Source: an uncultured Fenollaria sp. (GTDB lineage Bacteria > Bacillota > Clostridia > Tissierellales > Peptoniphilaceae). From it: a stretch of 24,702 nucleotides of DNA. Under the pieces are notes generated by a model, which saw only the letters and a list, made by a program, of their open reading frames with translations, was not told the origin of the DNA and did not search any database. The position numbers and the translations under genes were made by a program. Of the stretch, positions 7,086-14,363 are shown one piece after another. Every line of letters begins with the position of its first letter. Within the stretch, counting starts at the first letter, position 1. The stretch spans positions 1 to 24,702 of the forward strand of contig NZ_CAMJVK010000024.1 in the NCBI RefSeq assembly GCF_946221515.1, read 5' to 3'.

Positions 7086-8508
7086 TAAATATATATCGCC
7101 GTTCTCAGAAAGATACTCTTCTAAAGAGATGCAGTATATATTTTCAGAAGAATTTAAATTTAAAACTTGGAGAAAGATGTGGATAGCCCTTGCAGAAGCT
7201 GAAAAAGAGATGGGTCTAGACATATCAGATGAAGCCATCGAAGAGATGAAGGCTAATAAGGACAATCTTAACATCGAAGTCGCAAAAGAGAGGGAAAAGC
7301 TTGTGCGTCACGATGTTATGAGCCATGTCTACGCCTATGGTCTTCAAGCGCCAAAGGCAAAGGCAATCATTCACTTAGGAGCAACTAGCTGCTACGTTGG
7401 TGATAACACTGACCTTATCACTATGTACGAAGCTCTTAAGCTTATCAGAAAAAAAGTTCTTACTGTTATGAAAAACCTTAGGGACTTTGCCATGAAATAC
7501 AAGGACCTTGACACACTTGGCTACACTCACTACCAAGCAGCTCAACCAACTACTGTTGGCAAGAGAGCATGTCTATGGCTTCAAGACCTATACATGGACC
7601 TAGAAGAGCTAGATAGATTACTAGAAGACTATAAATTACTTGGCTCAAAGGGAACTACAGGCACACAAGCCTCCTTCATGGAACTTTTTGACAACGACGA
7701 AGAAAAAGTAAAGAAAGTTGATGAACTTATAGTGAAAAAACTTGGTTTCGACAAAGTTTTAACTATAAGCGGACAAACATATACAAGAAAGATAGATGCC
7801 AAGATACTTAATGTACTTAGCTTAATTGCTCAAAGTGCATACAAGTTCTCAGGCGACTTAAGATTATTAGCAAATTTAAAAGAAATAGAAGAGCCACTAG
7901 AGAAAAATCAAATCGGTTCATCTGCCATGCCATATAAGAGAAATCCTATGCGTGCAGAAAGAATCGCATCTATTTCACGCTACATCATAGTAAACTCACT
8001 TAATCCGCAAATAACAGCCGCAACACAATGGTTCGAAAGAACACTTGATGACTCAGCTAATAAGAGGATAGCTGTGAGCGAGGCTTTCCTAGCGCTTGAT
8101 GGTGTACTAGATATATACATCAACGTTAGTGACGGACTCATAGTTTATGAAAATGTTATCAAAAAGCACTTAAACGAAGAACTTCCATTTATGATAACAG
8201 AAAATATACTTATGGAATGCGTTAAGCGTGGTGGCGACAGACAAGCCCTTCATGACAAGATCAGAGTTCATTCAAGAGAAGCACAAAAGAGGATCAAAGA
8301 AGAGGGCAAGGATAATAATTTATTAAAGCTAATTTCTGACGACAAAGACTTTAACTTGACTATGGATGACATAGAAGAGATAAAGGATGCATCAAAGATT
8401 AGCGGTAGAGCATCTTCACAAGTTGAAGAATTCGTAAGTGAAACTATTGACCCGATACTTGAAAAGAACAAGGACAGCATCGGTATCAAAGTTGAACTCA
8501 ATGTTTAG
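7072..8508 (+). CDS. purB: Adenylosuccinate lyase
   Basis: Cleaves SAICAR to AICAR in IMP synthesis and adenylosuccinate to AMP, releasing fumarate. 478 residues, usual length. The start at 7072 is chosen because AGAGGTGGAAG lies just before it and MDKYNKYISPFSERYSS matches family N-termini; an upstream frame extension to 7006 lies entirely inside purF. Motifs: GATSCYVGDNTD, TLGYTHYQAAQPTTVGKR with a catalytic histidine, and the fumarase/lyase superfamily signature GSSAMPYKRNPMR at about 283-295. It sits between purF (14-nt overlap) and purA (9-nt gap), so it can serve both of its pathway steps from one transcript. Confidence 0.96.
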   Translation: MDKYNKYISPFSERYSSKEMQYIFSEEFKFKTWRKMWIALAEAEKEMGLDISDEAIEEMKANKDNLNIEVAKEREKLVRHDVMSHVYAYGLQAPKAKAIIHLGATSCYVGDNTDLITMYEALKLIRKKVLTVMKNLRDFAMKYKDLDTLGYTHYQAAQPTTVGKRACLWLQDLYMDLEELDRLLEDYKLLGSKGTTGTQASFMELFDNDEEKVKKVDELIVKKLGFDKVLTISGQTYTRKIDAKILNVLSLIAQSAYKFSGDLRLLANLKEIEEPLEKNQIGSSAMPYKRNPMRAERIASISRYIIVNSLNPQITAATQWFERTLDDSANKRIAVSEAFLALDGVLDIYINVSDGLIVYENVIKKHLNEELPFMITENILMECVKRGGDRQALHDKIRVHSREAQKRIKEEGKDNNLLKLISDDKDFNLTMDDIEEIKDASKISGRASSQVEEFVSETIDPILEKNKDSIGIKVELNV

Positions 8509-8517
8509 GAGGTATAT

Positions 8518-9792
8518 ATGATTACAGCTATAGTAGGAGCTAACTGGGGCGACGAAGGCAAGGGTAAAGTAACCGATATGCTAGCATGTGATGCAGATTA
8601 TGTAGTTAGATTTCAAGGCGGAGCTAATGCTGGCCACACTATTATCAATAATTATGGTAGATTTGCACTTCATCTATTGCCATCAGGAGTATTTAATGAA
8701 AACACTGTCAATATACTTGCCAATGGCGTTGCACTAAACATACCATTCTTCATTAACGAGCTTAAATCGATAGTGGACGCAGGCGTTAAAGAGCCAAAAG
8801 TTTATGTATCTGATAGAGCGCAAATCGTTATGCCATATCATATAGATTTTGATAAGTACGAAGAAGAAAGACTTAGCAAGGCATCCTTTGGCTCGACTAA
8901 ATCAGGTATTGCATATATATTTGCAGATAAATATCAAAAGATAGGCTTTGAAGTAAATGAGCTTTATGACGAAGAATATCTTTCAGAAAAATTAGATTTG
9001 ATATTGCCAATCAAAAACGCCATACTTAAGGAGCTTTATCATAAAGAGCCGCTTAAGAAGGAAGACGTGTTGAATACGCTTCTTGAATATGGCGAAATGA
9101 TCAAGCCATATGTTAAGAACACATCCAAGATGCTTAGAAAAGCTATCAAAGATGGCAAGAAAATCTTATTCGAAGGTCAATTAGGTACACTTAAAGACAC
9201 TGATCACGGCATCTACCCAATGGTAACAAGCTCATCAACACTAGCAGGATACGCAGCCATAGGAGCTGGAGTGCCACCGTATGAGATCAAAAACATCATC
9301 GCAGTAACAAAGGCATATTCATCAGCAGTAGGTGCAGGCGAGTTCGTAAGTGAAATTTTTGATGAAGAAGCAAATGAGCTTAGGACTCATGGCGGTGACA
9401 AAGGTGAGTTCGGCGCAACAACAGGTAGACCAAGAAGAGTTGGTTGGTTCGACGTAGTCGCAACAAAGTACGGCATCGAAATGCAAGGCGCAACAGATAT
9501 CGCCTTCATGGTTATAGACGCGCTTAGTTACCTAGATGAAATACCAGTTTGTGTTAGCTACGACATAGACGGCGAGATAACAGATGAATTCCCTAATACA
9601 TCCAAGCTTAAAAAAGCAAAACCAGTTTTAGAAAGACTAAAGGGCTGGAAATGCGACATAAGAGGCATAACTAAGTACGAAGAGCTTCCAAAAGAAGCAA
9701 GGGACTATATCGAGTTCATCGAAGAAAAACTTGGCAAAAAATTTAAATACATTTCTACAGGACCAAAGAGAGAAGAAATGATAATAAGATAA
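8518..9792 (+). CDS. purA: Adenylosuccinate synthetase
   Basis: GTP-dependent joining of IMP and aspartate, the first step from IMP to AMP. 424 residues. GDEGKGKV at 11-18 is the GTP-binding P-loop with catalytic D12, and NAGHT contains catalytic H40. Further motifs are FEGQLGTLKDTDHGIYPMVTSSST, with the family's stretch around 220, and TTGRPRRVGW near 300. The start follows TTTAGGAGGTATAT. It is the last gene of the purine operon, which ends at the terminator 9798-9829. The final eight codons plus the terminator are copied at 12284-12348. Confidence 0.97.
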   Translation: MITAIVGANWGDEGKGKVTDMLACDADYVVRFQGGANAGHTIINNYGRFALHLLPSGVFNENTVNILANGVALNIPFFINELKSIVDAGVKEPKVYVSDRAQIVMPYHIDFDKYEEERLSKASFGSTKSGIAYIFADKYQKIGFEVNELYDEEYLSEKLDLILPIKNAILKELYHKEPLKKEDVLNTLLEYGEMIKPYVKNTSKMLRKAIKDGKKILFEGQLGTLKDTDHGIYPMVTSSSTLAGYAAIGAGVPPYEIKNIIAVTKAYSSAVGAGEFVSEIFDEEANELRTHGGDKGEFGATTGRPRRVGWFDVVATKYGIEMQGATDIAFMVIDALSYLDEIPVCVSYDIDGEITDEFPNTSKLKKAKPVLERLKGWKCDIRGITKYEELPKEARDYIEFIEEKLGKKFKYISTGPKREEMIIR

Positions 9793-9829
9793 AGATTAAC
9801 TACGCTTGTGTATATGAGCGTAGTTTTTT
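9765..9829. repeat. purA 3' end plus terminator, source copy of a duplicated segment
   Basis: These 65 nt match 12284-12348 with a single difference, which is a synonymous ATA/ATT codon of purA. They mark one end of the tandem duplication discussed in the findings. Confidence 0.85.
9798..9829 (+). terminator. purA terminator (copy 1 of 3)
   Basis: AACTACGCT (9798-9806) pairs with AGCGTAGTT (9817-9825), a 9-bp stem with a 10-nt loop, followed by TTTTTT. Nearly identical copies follow the ABC transporter and precede the second lipoprotein. Confidence 0.9.
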
Positions 9830-9830
9830 A

Positions 9831-9861
9831 TTGCAAATGGGGGGGGTACTTGTGATATAAT
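9831..9861 (+). promoter_or_regulatory. Promoter with a G8 run in its spacer
   Basis: TATAAT (9856-9861) is preceded by TGA, an extended -10. The best -35 is TTGCAA (9831-9836), with a 19-bp spacer that contains eight consecutive G's (9839-9846). The same extended -10 in front of the next two genes has no G-run and a 16-bp spacer. Spacer length is therefore likely to vary with slippage of the G-run. Confidence 0.6.
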
Positions 9862-9892
9862 AATTATGTTAAACTACAAGGGAGGATTTAAT

Positions 9893-11488
9893 ATGGAACT
9901 AAAAAAATCGAAAAAAGAAATGTTAAAGCTTGTTAATATACCTAGCTTTATCTTACTACTTGCACTTTGCTTACTATCAGCAATATTATTTGTCATAGCA
10001 CCAATCACCTTAAACACTGTTATCGAAAATGTTGGCAGGATTGGCGTTTATGATATACTTAAAGTTATATCGATATTAGCACTTGGATACATAGTTGATT
10101 TTATCTCTGTTTTTACAAAGAATCAGCTGGTACAAGATTATCATACAAAAGGTGCCGGTCTTATTTATAGCGATATATTTAAATTAGACTACGATAAATA
10201 CATAAACGAGGGGCCAACAGCACTTCGCGAACTTGCTTACAACGCGGTTGAAGCATATGCTAGTTTTTATTTTGACGTCATACCAAATCTTCTTGTCAAT
10301 GTTGTAACCATAGTCGTAACGATAGCAGTTGCTTGGTCATTTAATTATATCGCAGCTCTCTTCATGCTTGCAATCATCCCAATTCACTACTTTGGATTTA
10401 AGGCACTTAATAAAAAACTATCTAAACTATCAATAAATTTACAAAGCACAAGTAGTGAATCATTCAAAAATATTAATTCACTTATTTCACAAGTTGATTT
10501 TATTAAACAAAACGCTGAGAATGAAAATTTATTACCAGCGATTGAAGATAATATTCATAAATCAGAGGGAGTTAGGAAAAAAGTTAACTATGTAGCCAAC
10601 GGTGCATCAGGCTTACTTATTGGTTTAAACCAAATCATACAAAATTTGGTAATCATATTCTTAGCTGCTCTTGCACTTAATGATAAGAATAATTTTGGAT
10701 CAGTAATCTTTGTTATGCTTGTATTTCCTTACTTTTCTAATGCTATTAGAGGTTTATCTTTTACAAATTTAGGCTTTGCCAATGTAAAAGCAGCTGATAA
10801 TTTTTTAAAGACACTTATAGATTTCAAAGCAAAAGATGGTTCAAAGCCTATGCCAGAGAAAATTGAAAGCATAAAATTTGATATAGATAAGGTCAATATA
10901 CTTGATAAAAATTTACTAAATAATGTAAAGATGGAATTTAAAAAAGGAGATATAGTTGGCGTTATGGGCGAGAGTGGCACTGGCAAGAGCACTCTATTAA
11001 AACTTATACCAAAGTTTAGAGAAACAGATGGTATATATATAAATGATATTCCTATAAGTGAGATAAAAAATAAAGATTACCTAAGAAAAGTTTCTTACTA
11101 CTCGCAAAACACACCAATTATTACAGATACTTTATATAATAATTTAAATTTTGGACGCAAAAAAGTTTCTAAAGCAATATATGAGGCAATGCCGTTCTTA
11201 GCTAAGTTTATAAATCTAGATGAAATGATAGTTGAGAATGGAGCAAATTTATCAGGTGGAGACAAACAAAGGATAGCTCTTTCTAGATATTTTACAGAAG
11301 ACGCTGACATAGTTATACTTGATGAGCCTACATCTTCATTAGATAAAGAAACTGAAGAAGAGCTTATGAAAGAAATACTAAAAGATACTAAGGATAAGAT
11401 TGTCTTTATAATTAGTCATAACAAAGAAATTATGAAGTATTGTTCACATCTTGTTGAAGTAAAAAATAAAACAGCAACAGTTTTATAA
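9893..11488 (+). CDS. ABC exporter half-transporter (permease fused to ATPase)
   Basis: A 531-residue half-transporter that should act as a homo- or heterodimer and use ATP to export an unknown substrate. The start at 9893 follows GGGAGGATTTAAT; an upstream in-frame ATG at 9866 overlaps the promoter region and has no such site. About six membrane segments occupy residues 15-300. The ATPase domain has Walker A GESGTGKST (about 359-367), the signature LSGGDKQRIALSRY (about 452), Walker B ADIVILDEPTSSLD and the switch histidine in IISHN. The ABC signature carries D where Q is usual (LSGGDKQ). It is a single gene between two copies of the purA terminator, with a promoter holding a G8 run. The substrate could be a peptide or a lipid-linked compound. 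Confidence 0.88.
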   Translation: MELKKSKKEMLKLVNIPSFILLLALCLLSAILFVIAPITLNTVIENVGRIGVYDILKVISILALGYIVDFISVFTKNQLVQDYHTKGAGLIYSDIFKLDYDKYINEGPTALRELAYNAVEAYASFYFDVIPNLLVNVVTIVVTIAVAWSFNYIAALFMLAIIPIHYFGFKALNKKLSKLSINLQSTSSESFKNINSLISQVDFIKQNAENENLLPAIEDNIHKSEGVRKKVNYVANGASGLLIGLNQIIQNLVIIFLAALALNDKNNFGSVIFVMLVFPYFSNAIRGLSFTNLGFANVKAADNFLKTLIDFKAKDGSKPMPEKIESIKFDIDKVNILDKNLLNNVKMEFKKGDIVGVMGESGTGKSTLLKLIPKFRETDGIYINDIPISEIKNKDYLRKVSYYSQNTPIITDTLYNNLNFGRKKVSKAIYEAMPFLAKFINLDEMIVENGANLSGGDKQRIALSRYFTEDADIVILDEPTSSLDKETEEELMKEILKDTKDKIVFIISHNKEIMKYCSHLVEVKNKTATVL

Positions 11489-11493
11489 AGATT

Positions 11494-11526
11494 AACTACG
11501 CTTGTGTATATAAGCGTAGTTTTTTT
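11494..11526 (+). terminator. Terminator after the ABC transporter (copy 2 of 3)
   Basis: Same 9-bp stem as the purA terminator (11494-11502 with 11513-11521) with one loop change, then seven T's. Identity to the purA copy begins at the stop codon of each gene (9789 and 11485). Confidence 0.9.
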
Positions 11527-11552
11527 GTAAAAAATTGCGTTTGTGATATAAT
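11525..11552 (+). promoter_or_regulatory. Promoter of lipoprotein A
   Basis: TTGTAA (11525-11530, overlapping the terminator's T-run), a 16-bp spacer, and an extended -10 TGATATAAT ending at 11552. The following lipoprotein ATG is 20 nt downstream with AAGGAG. Confidence 0.7.
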
Positions 11553-11572
11553 ACTTATAAGGAGATGGTAGT

Positions 11573-12229
11573 ATGAATAAGAAAATAGTTTTATTTCTCT
11601 TAGTACTTTGCATACTAATGAGTTTTGGCTGCACAAATAAAAACGAAGGAAGCAAAGAACAAATTAATGAAAAGAATGAAACGACTGAAGAGTCAAGAAT
11701 AAGTGAATTAGAAGAAGAAAACAAAAAGCTTAAGGATAATCTTGCAAGCTTTTCACTATCACTTGAGGAAAATGAAGAGATACTTAAGTTTTATAGAAGC
11801 ATATTTTCAAATATGAGCAAAAGAGATGATGAAGACTTAAAAAATAAAGTTAATGCAGATGTCCTTACACCAATGTTTTCATTTAAAGAAAGATTGCTTA
11901 ATGAAGAAGAAGCTATATCTATAAGTAATCTCGATGATAAAGCGTTGATAATACACTTTACATACAAGAGCTTGCCAATAAGTTTAAGACATGAGTATCA
12001 ATTAGCGTTCCAAGACGAGCTAATCAAGATAGATCCAGAAAAAATGCTCGAGATTAAAACTACTCATGATTATAATATTGATAATAATAATTCTTATGGA
12101 CTAAATGATGCAGCAATTACATTTAAAGATCTAAACGTAGGCGACACAATTAGTATAGTTCTAAGCGATGAACTTGCTAAGCTATGTGATTATAAGAGTG
12201 GTAGCATCACCATAAACATAGTAGAGTAA
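11573..12229 (+). CDS. Coiled-coil lipoprotein A of a tandem pair
   Basis: A 218-residue predicted lipoprotein. The signal peptide ends LVLCILMSFGC with the lipidated cysteine at 20. A Glu/Lys-rich coiled coil follows at about 40-75 (ISELEEENKKLKDNL), then a globular part. The last 30 residues (from VGDTISIVL to the end) are identical to lipoprotein B, and 15 residues of the signal peptide are also identical, while the middle is strongly diverged. Over the identical C-terminal codons the two genes differ by about eight silent changes and no replacement, which points to selection on the protein rather than recent copying. It has its own promoter; no clear terminator follows, so read-through into the purA-tail fragment and the next terminator is likely. 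Family not recognised. Confidence 0.8.
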   Translation: MNKKIVLFLLVLCILMSFGCTNKNEGSKEQINEKNETTEESRISELEEENKKLKDNLASFSLSLEENEEILKFYRSIFSNMSKRDDEDLKNKVNADVLTPMFSFKERLLNEEEAISISNLDDKALIIHFTYKSLPISLRHEYQLAFQDELIKIDPEKMLEIKTTHDYNIDNNNSYGLNDAAITFKDLNVGDTISIVLSDELAKLCDYKSGSITINIVE

Positions 12230-12263
12230 TATAAATTAAGGGGAAGTAGTCTCACTTTTCTAG

Positions 12264-12288
12264 TCTATAAAGAAATCTTATAAAAAGA
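12264..12288. repeat. 25-nt repeat, copy 1 (partner 13091-13115)
   Basis: Exact copy of 13091-13115. Here it is fused directly to the purA-tail fragment through the shared bases AAAGA (12284-12288), which marks the join of a tandem duplication. Confidence 0.85.
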
Positions 12289-12348
12289 GAGAAGAAATGA
12301 TAATTAGATAAAGATTAACTACGCTTGTGTATATGAGCGTAGTTTTTT
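12284..12348 (+). pseudogene. Fragment of the purA 3' end with its terminator
   Basis: The last eight codons of purA (KREEMIIR) and its stop, followed by the purA terminator, lie between the two lipoprotein genes, about 2.5 kb from the real purA. One silent base differs over 65 nt. There is no upstream part of purA here, so it cannot encode anything. Confidence 0.88.
12317..12348 (+). terminator. Terminator before lipoprotein B (copy 3 of 3)
   Basis: Same 9-bp stem (12317-12325 with 12336-12344) and six T's. It probably stops transcripts from lipoprotein A. Confidence 0.88.
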
Positions 12349-12374
12349 GTAAAAAATTGTATTTGTGATATAAT
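12347..12374 (+). promoter_or_regulatory. Promoter of lipoprotein B
   Basis: TTGTAA (12347-12352), 16-bp spacer, extended -10 TGATATAAT ending at 12374. Almost the same as the promoter of lipoprotein A. Confidence 0.7.
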
Positions 12375-12394
12375 AAACAAAAGGAGATGCTATT

Positions 12395-13051
12395 ATGAAG
12401 AAGAAAATATATTTATTTCTCTTAGTGCTTTGCATACTAATGAGTTTTGGCTGCACAAAAACAAATGATGTAAGCAAAGATGATATTGATAATAAGATAG
12501 AAACTTCTGAAAATGCAAGTATAAATGAGCTAGAAACAAAAATTGATAAGCTTAATAAAAAAATTATAGATTTAGATAATGATATGTATACGAATAAAAG
12601 AATGCTTGATTTTTATAAAGAAATACTTAGCAATATGAATAAAAAAGCTGATGCTGATTTAAAAAATAAAATAGCAGCGGCTACAATCGATCCAGTGTTT
12701 TCAATAAAAGAACATCAACTTGATGAAGAAGAGGAGCTATCAATTAAAGATCTAAAAAATAATATTTTCAGTGTTAATTTATCATATAATATCGTTTACC
12801 CAGAGCTGGCAAAAGATTATTCGCTTACATTCAAAAGGAAGCTTCCATATCTTGACCCTGAAAAGCTACTTGAAATTAAAACAAAGGCTAAGCACGAAAT
12901 AAAGTTTTTTAGAGATTATCATATACAAAAGATATTAATTACATTTAAAGACTTAAAAGTTGGCGACACAATTAGCATAGTACTTAGTGATGAACTAGCT
13001 AAGCTATGTGATTATAAGAGCGGCAGCATCACCATAAACATAGTAGAGTAA
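12395..13051 (+). CDS. Coiled-coil lipoprotein B of a tandem pair
   Basis: A 218-residue predicted lipoprotein, the same length as lipoprotein A. The signal peptide ends LVLCILMSFGC (cysteine at 20). A predicted coiled coil covers about 43-68 (INELETKIDKLNKKIIDLDND). The middle is diverged from A, with shared pieces such as FYK/RxxxSNM, DLKNK, DPEKxLEIKT and FKDL. The last 30 residues are identical to A. AAAGGAGATG lies before the ATG. The gene has its own promoter and a clear terminator. The C-terminal domain is probably the functional or partner-binding part, and the middle has been free to vary. Confidence 0.8.
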   Translation: MKKKIYLFLLVLCILMSFGCTKTNDVSKDDIDNKIETSENASINELETKIDKLNKKIIDLDNDMYTNKRMLDFYKEILSNMNKKADADLKNKIAAATIDPVFSIKEHQLDEEEELSIKDLKNNIFSVNLSYNIVYPELAKDYSLTFKRKLPYLDPEKLLEIKTKAKHEIKFFRDYHIQKILITFKDLKVGDTISIVLSDELAKLCDYKSGSITINIVE

Positions 13052-13060
13052 ATAAAAATG

Positions 13061-13085
13061 AAGCGAGTCACTTGTCTCGCTTTTT
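13061..13085 (+). terminator. Terminator after lipoprotein B
   Basis: AAGCGAG (13061-13067) pairs with CTCGCTT (13076-13082), a 7-bp stem, followed by a T-run. The matching region after lipoprotein A has decayed and no longer forms this stem. Confidence 0.75.
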
Positions 13086-13090
13086 ACGTA

Positions 13091-13115
13091 TCTATAAAGA
13101 AATCTTATAAAAAGA
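13091..13115. repeat. 25-nt repeat, copy 2 (partner 12264-12288)
   Basis: Exact repeat of 12264-12288. It ends in AAAGA, the bases shared with the purA 3' end at 9765-9769. Confidence 0.85.
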
Positions 13116-13143
13116 TACACTTTTTTATAAAAAAATCAATATT

Positions 13144-13159
13144 TGTGATTTAAATCACA
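13144..13159. promoter_or_regulatory. Candidate Crp/Fnr-family binding site
   Basis: TGTGATTTAAATCACA is a perfect 16-bp palindrome and fits TGTGA-N6-TCACA exactly. Its centre (13151.5) lies about 41.5 bp upstream of the predicted start (about 13193), the standard spacing for a class II activator. The promoter has no good -35. A Rex-type site is an alternative, but the outermost base pair does not fit. Confidence 0.55.
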
Positions 13160-13180
13160 TCTTTAATATAAAACGGCCTG

Positions 13181-13186
13181 TATAAT
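13181..13186 (+). promoter_or_regulatory. -10 element of the met operon
   Basis: TATAAT at 13181-13186 places the start at about 13193, just before the riboswitch. At the -35 position only CATCTT is found, so an activator may be needed. A second TATAAT (13196-13201) touches the riboswitch and is too close to serve. Confidence 0.6.
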
Positions 13187-13201
13187 ATCATACAATATAA
13201 T

Positions 13202-13290
13202 TCATCCAGAGAGGCGGAGGGACTGGCCCTATGAAGCCCGGCAACCTGTTTAATCAAGGTGCTAATTCCAGCGGTTATACCGAAAGATGA
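13202..13290 (+). ncRNA. S-box (SAM-I) riboswitch aptamer
   Basis: The conserved core is clear: AGAGGCGGAGGGACTGGCCC, ATGAAGCCCGGCAACC, AAGGTGCTAATTCC and GAAAGATGA, in the right order and spacing. The P1 helix is TCATC (13202-13206) with GATGA (13286-13290). It binds S-adenosylmethionine and lies directly before metN-metI-metQ, so high SAM should reduce expression of the importer. Confidence 0.96.
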
Positions 13291-13305
13291 CGATTTTTTC
13301 ACGAT

Positions 13306-13336
13306 ACTCTTTATCTTTTGGTAAAGAGTTTTTTTA
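13306..13336 (+). terminator. Riboswitch-controlled terminator
   Basis: ACTCTTTA (13306-13313) pairs with TAAAGAGT (13322-13329), followed by seven T's. A competing pairing, CGAAAGAT (13281-13288) with ATCTTTTG (13313-13320), uses the 3' side of the aptamer and can act as antiterminator when SAM is low. Confidence 0.85.
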
Positions 13337-13364
13337 TTGGATTCATCCAAGGAAGGAGGAGCTT

Positions 13365-14363
13365 ATGATAGAAGCAAAAAATTTAATTAAGACTTACAAG
13401 GTAGATGGCAAAGAATTTAATGCTGTCGATGGCGTAAGTTTTAAAGCAGAAAAGAAAGACATCTTGGCCATCATAGGTTTATCTGGAGCAGGCAAGTCAA
13501 CTTTAGTTAGACTACTCAATAGACTTGAGGAAGCTGACAGTGGCGAAGTAATCATAGATGGAGTGAACATCTTTAACTTAAAGCAAAAAGAGCTCTTAGC
13601 TTTAAGAAAAAGAATCGCTTTTATCTTTCAAACTTTTAATCTTTTCAGTCAATACACAGTTCTAGACAATGTGATTTTCCCTTTAAACTTAAATGGCTTC
13701 AAGGGAGACAAAAAGGCTGAAGCGAGAAAGTTTCTTGATTATGTTGGCCTACTTAATAAAGAGAAGGCATATCCAAGTGAATTATCTGGCGGACAAAGAC
13801 AAAGAGTCGCCATAGCAAGAGCCCTTGTATCTAAGCCTGAGATTATACTTTCTGACGAAGCAACGAGCGCACTTGACCCAGAAAGCACTAGGATGGTCAT
13901 AGATTTATATAAAAGAGCAAGAGATGACTTTGATACGACTACCATAATGATAACGCATCAGATGGAAGCGGCAAAGGATGCTTCGAACAAAATTGCTCTT
14001 ATGGAAAATGGAAGAATTATAGAAGAAAACACTACTACAGAGCTTTTCAAAAACCCAAAGACAAAGCTTGCGCAAAGCTTTATCAAAAAGGCGGCTCCTG
14101 ATACAGAGCTTGACTACAGCGCTTTCACTGGCAAATTGATTAGACTTTCTTATTCTAAAGACACAGTTAAGACCCCTGTATTAAGTAACGCGATGAAGAC
14201 CTTTAACGTTGACATCAACATCATTGACGGTAACATCAGTAATGTTTTGGATGAAGAGCTTGGTTACATGGTCGTTGAGCTTCGCGGCTCAGACGAAGAG
14301 GCACAAAAAGTTATTTCTTACTTAAAAGCTAATTGCGCAGAAGTATCGGAGGTGATAGCATGA
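13365..14363 (+). CDS. metN: Methionine importer ATP-binding protein
   Basis: ATPase subunit of the MetNIQ methionine ABC importer, 332 residues. The start is ATG 13365, after GGAAGGAGGAGCTT; an in-frame ATG at 13287 lies inside the riboswitch expression platform and is rejected. Walker A GLSGAGKST, Q-loop FQTFN, signature LSGGQRQRVAIARAL and Walker B IILSDEATSALD are present. The C-terminal 80 or so residues, from about 250, fit the regulatory NIL domain that binds methionine and inhibits transport. The stop overlaps the metI start (ATGA). Regulated by the S-box upstream. Confidence 0.96.
   Translation: MIEAKNLIKTYKVDGKEFNAVDGVSFKAEKKDILAIIGLSGAGKSTLVRLLNRLEEADSGEVIIDGVNIFNLKQKELLALRKRIAFIFQTFNLFSQYTVLDNVIFPLNLNGFKGDKKAEARKFLDYVGLLNKEKAYPSELSGGQRQRVAIARALVSKPEIILSDEATSALDPESTRMVIDLYKRARDDFDTTTIMITHQMEAAKDASNKIALMENGRIIEENTTTELFKNPKTKLAQSFIKKAAPDTELDYSAFTGKLIRLSYSKDTVKTPVLSNAMKTFNVDINIIDGNISNVLDEELGYMVVELRGSDEEAQKVISYLKANCAEVSEVIA

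Noticed and set aside
13287..13364. N-terminal extension of metN from ATG 13287
   Set aside because: It lies in the riboswitch's antiterminator and terminator region; metN homology and a strong ribosome binding site both fit ATG 13365.
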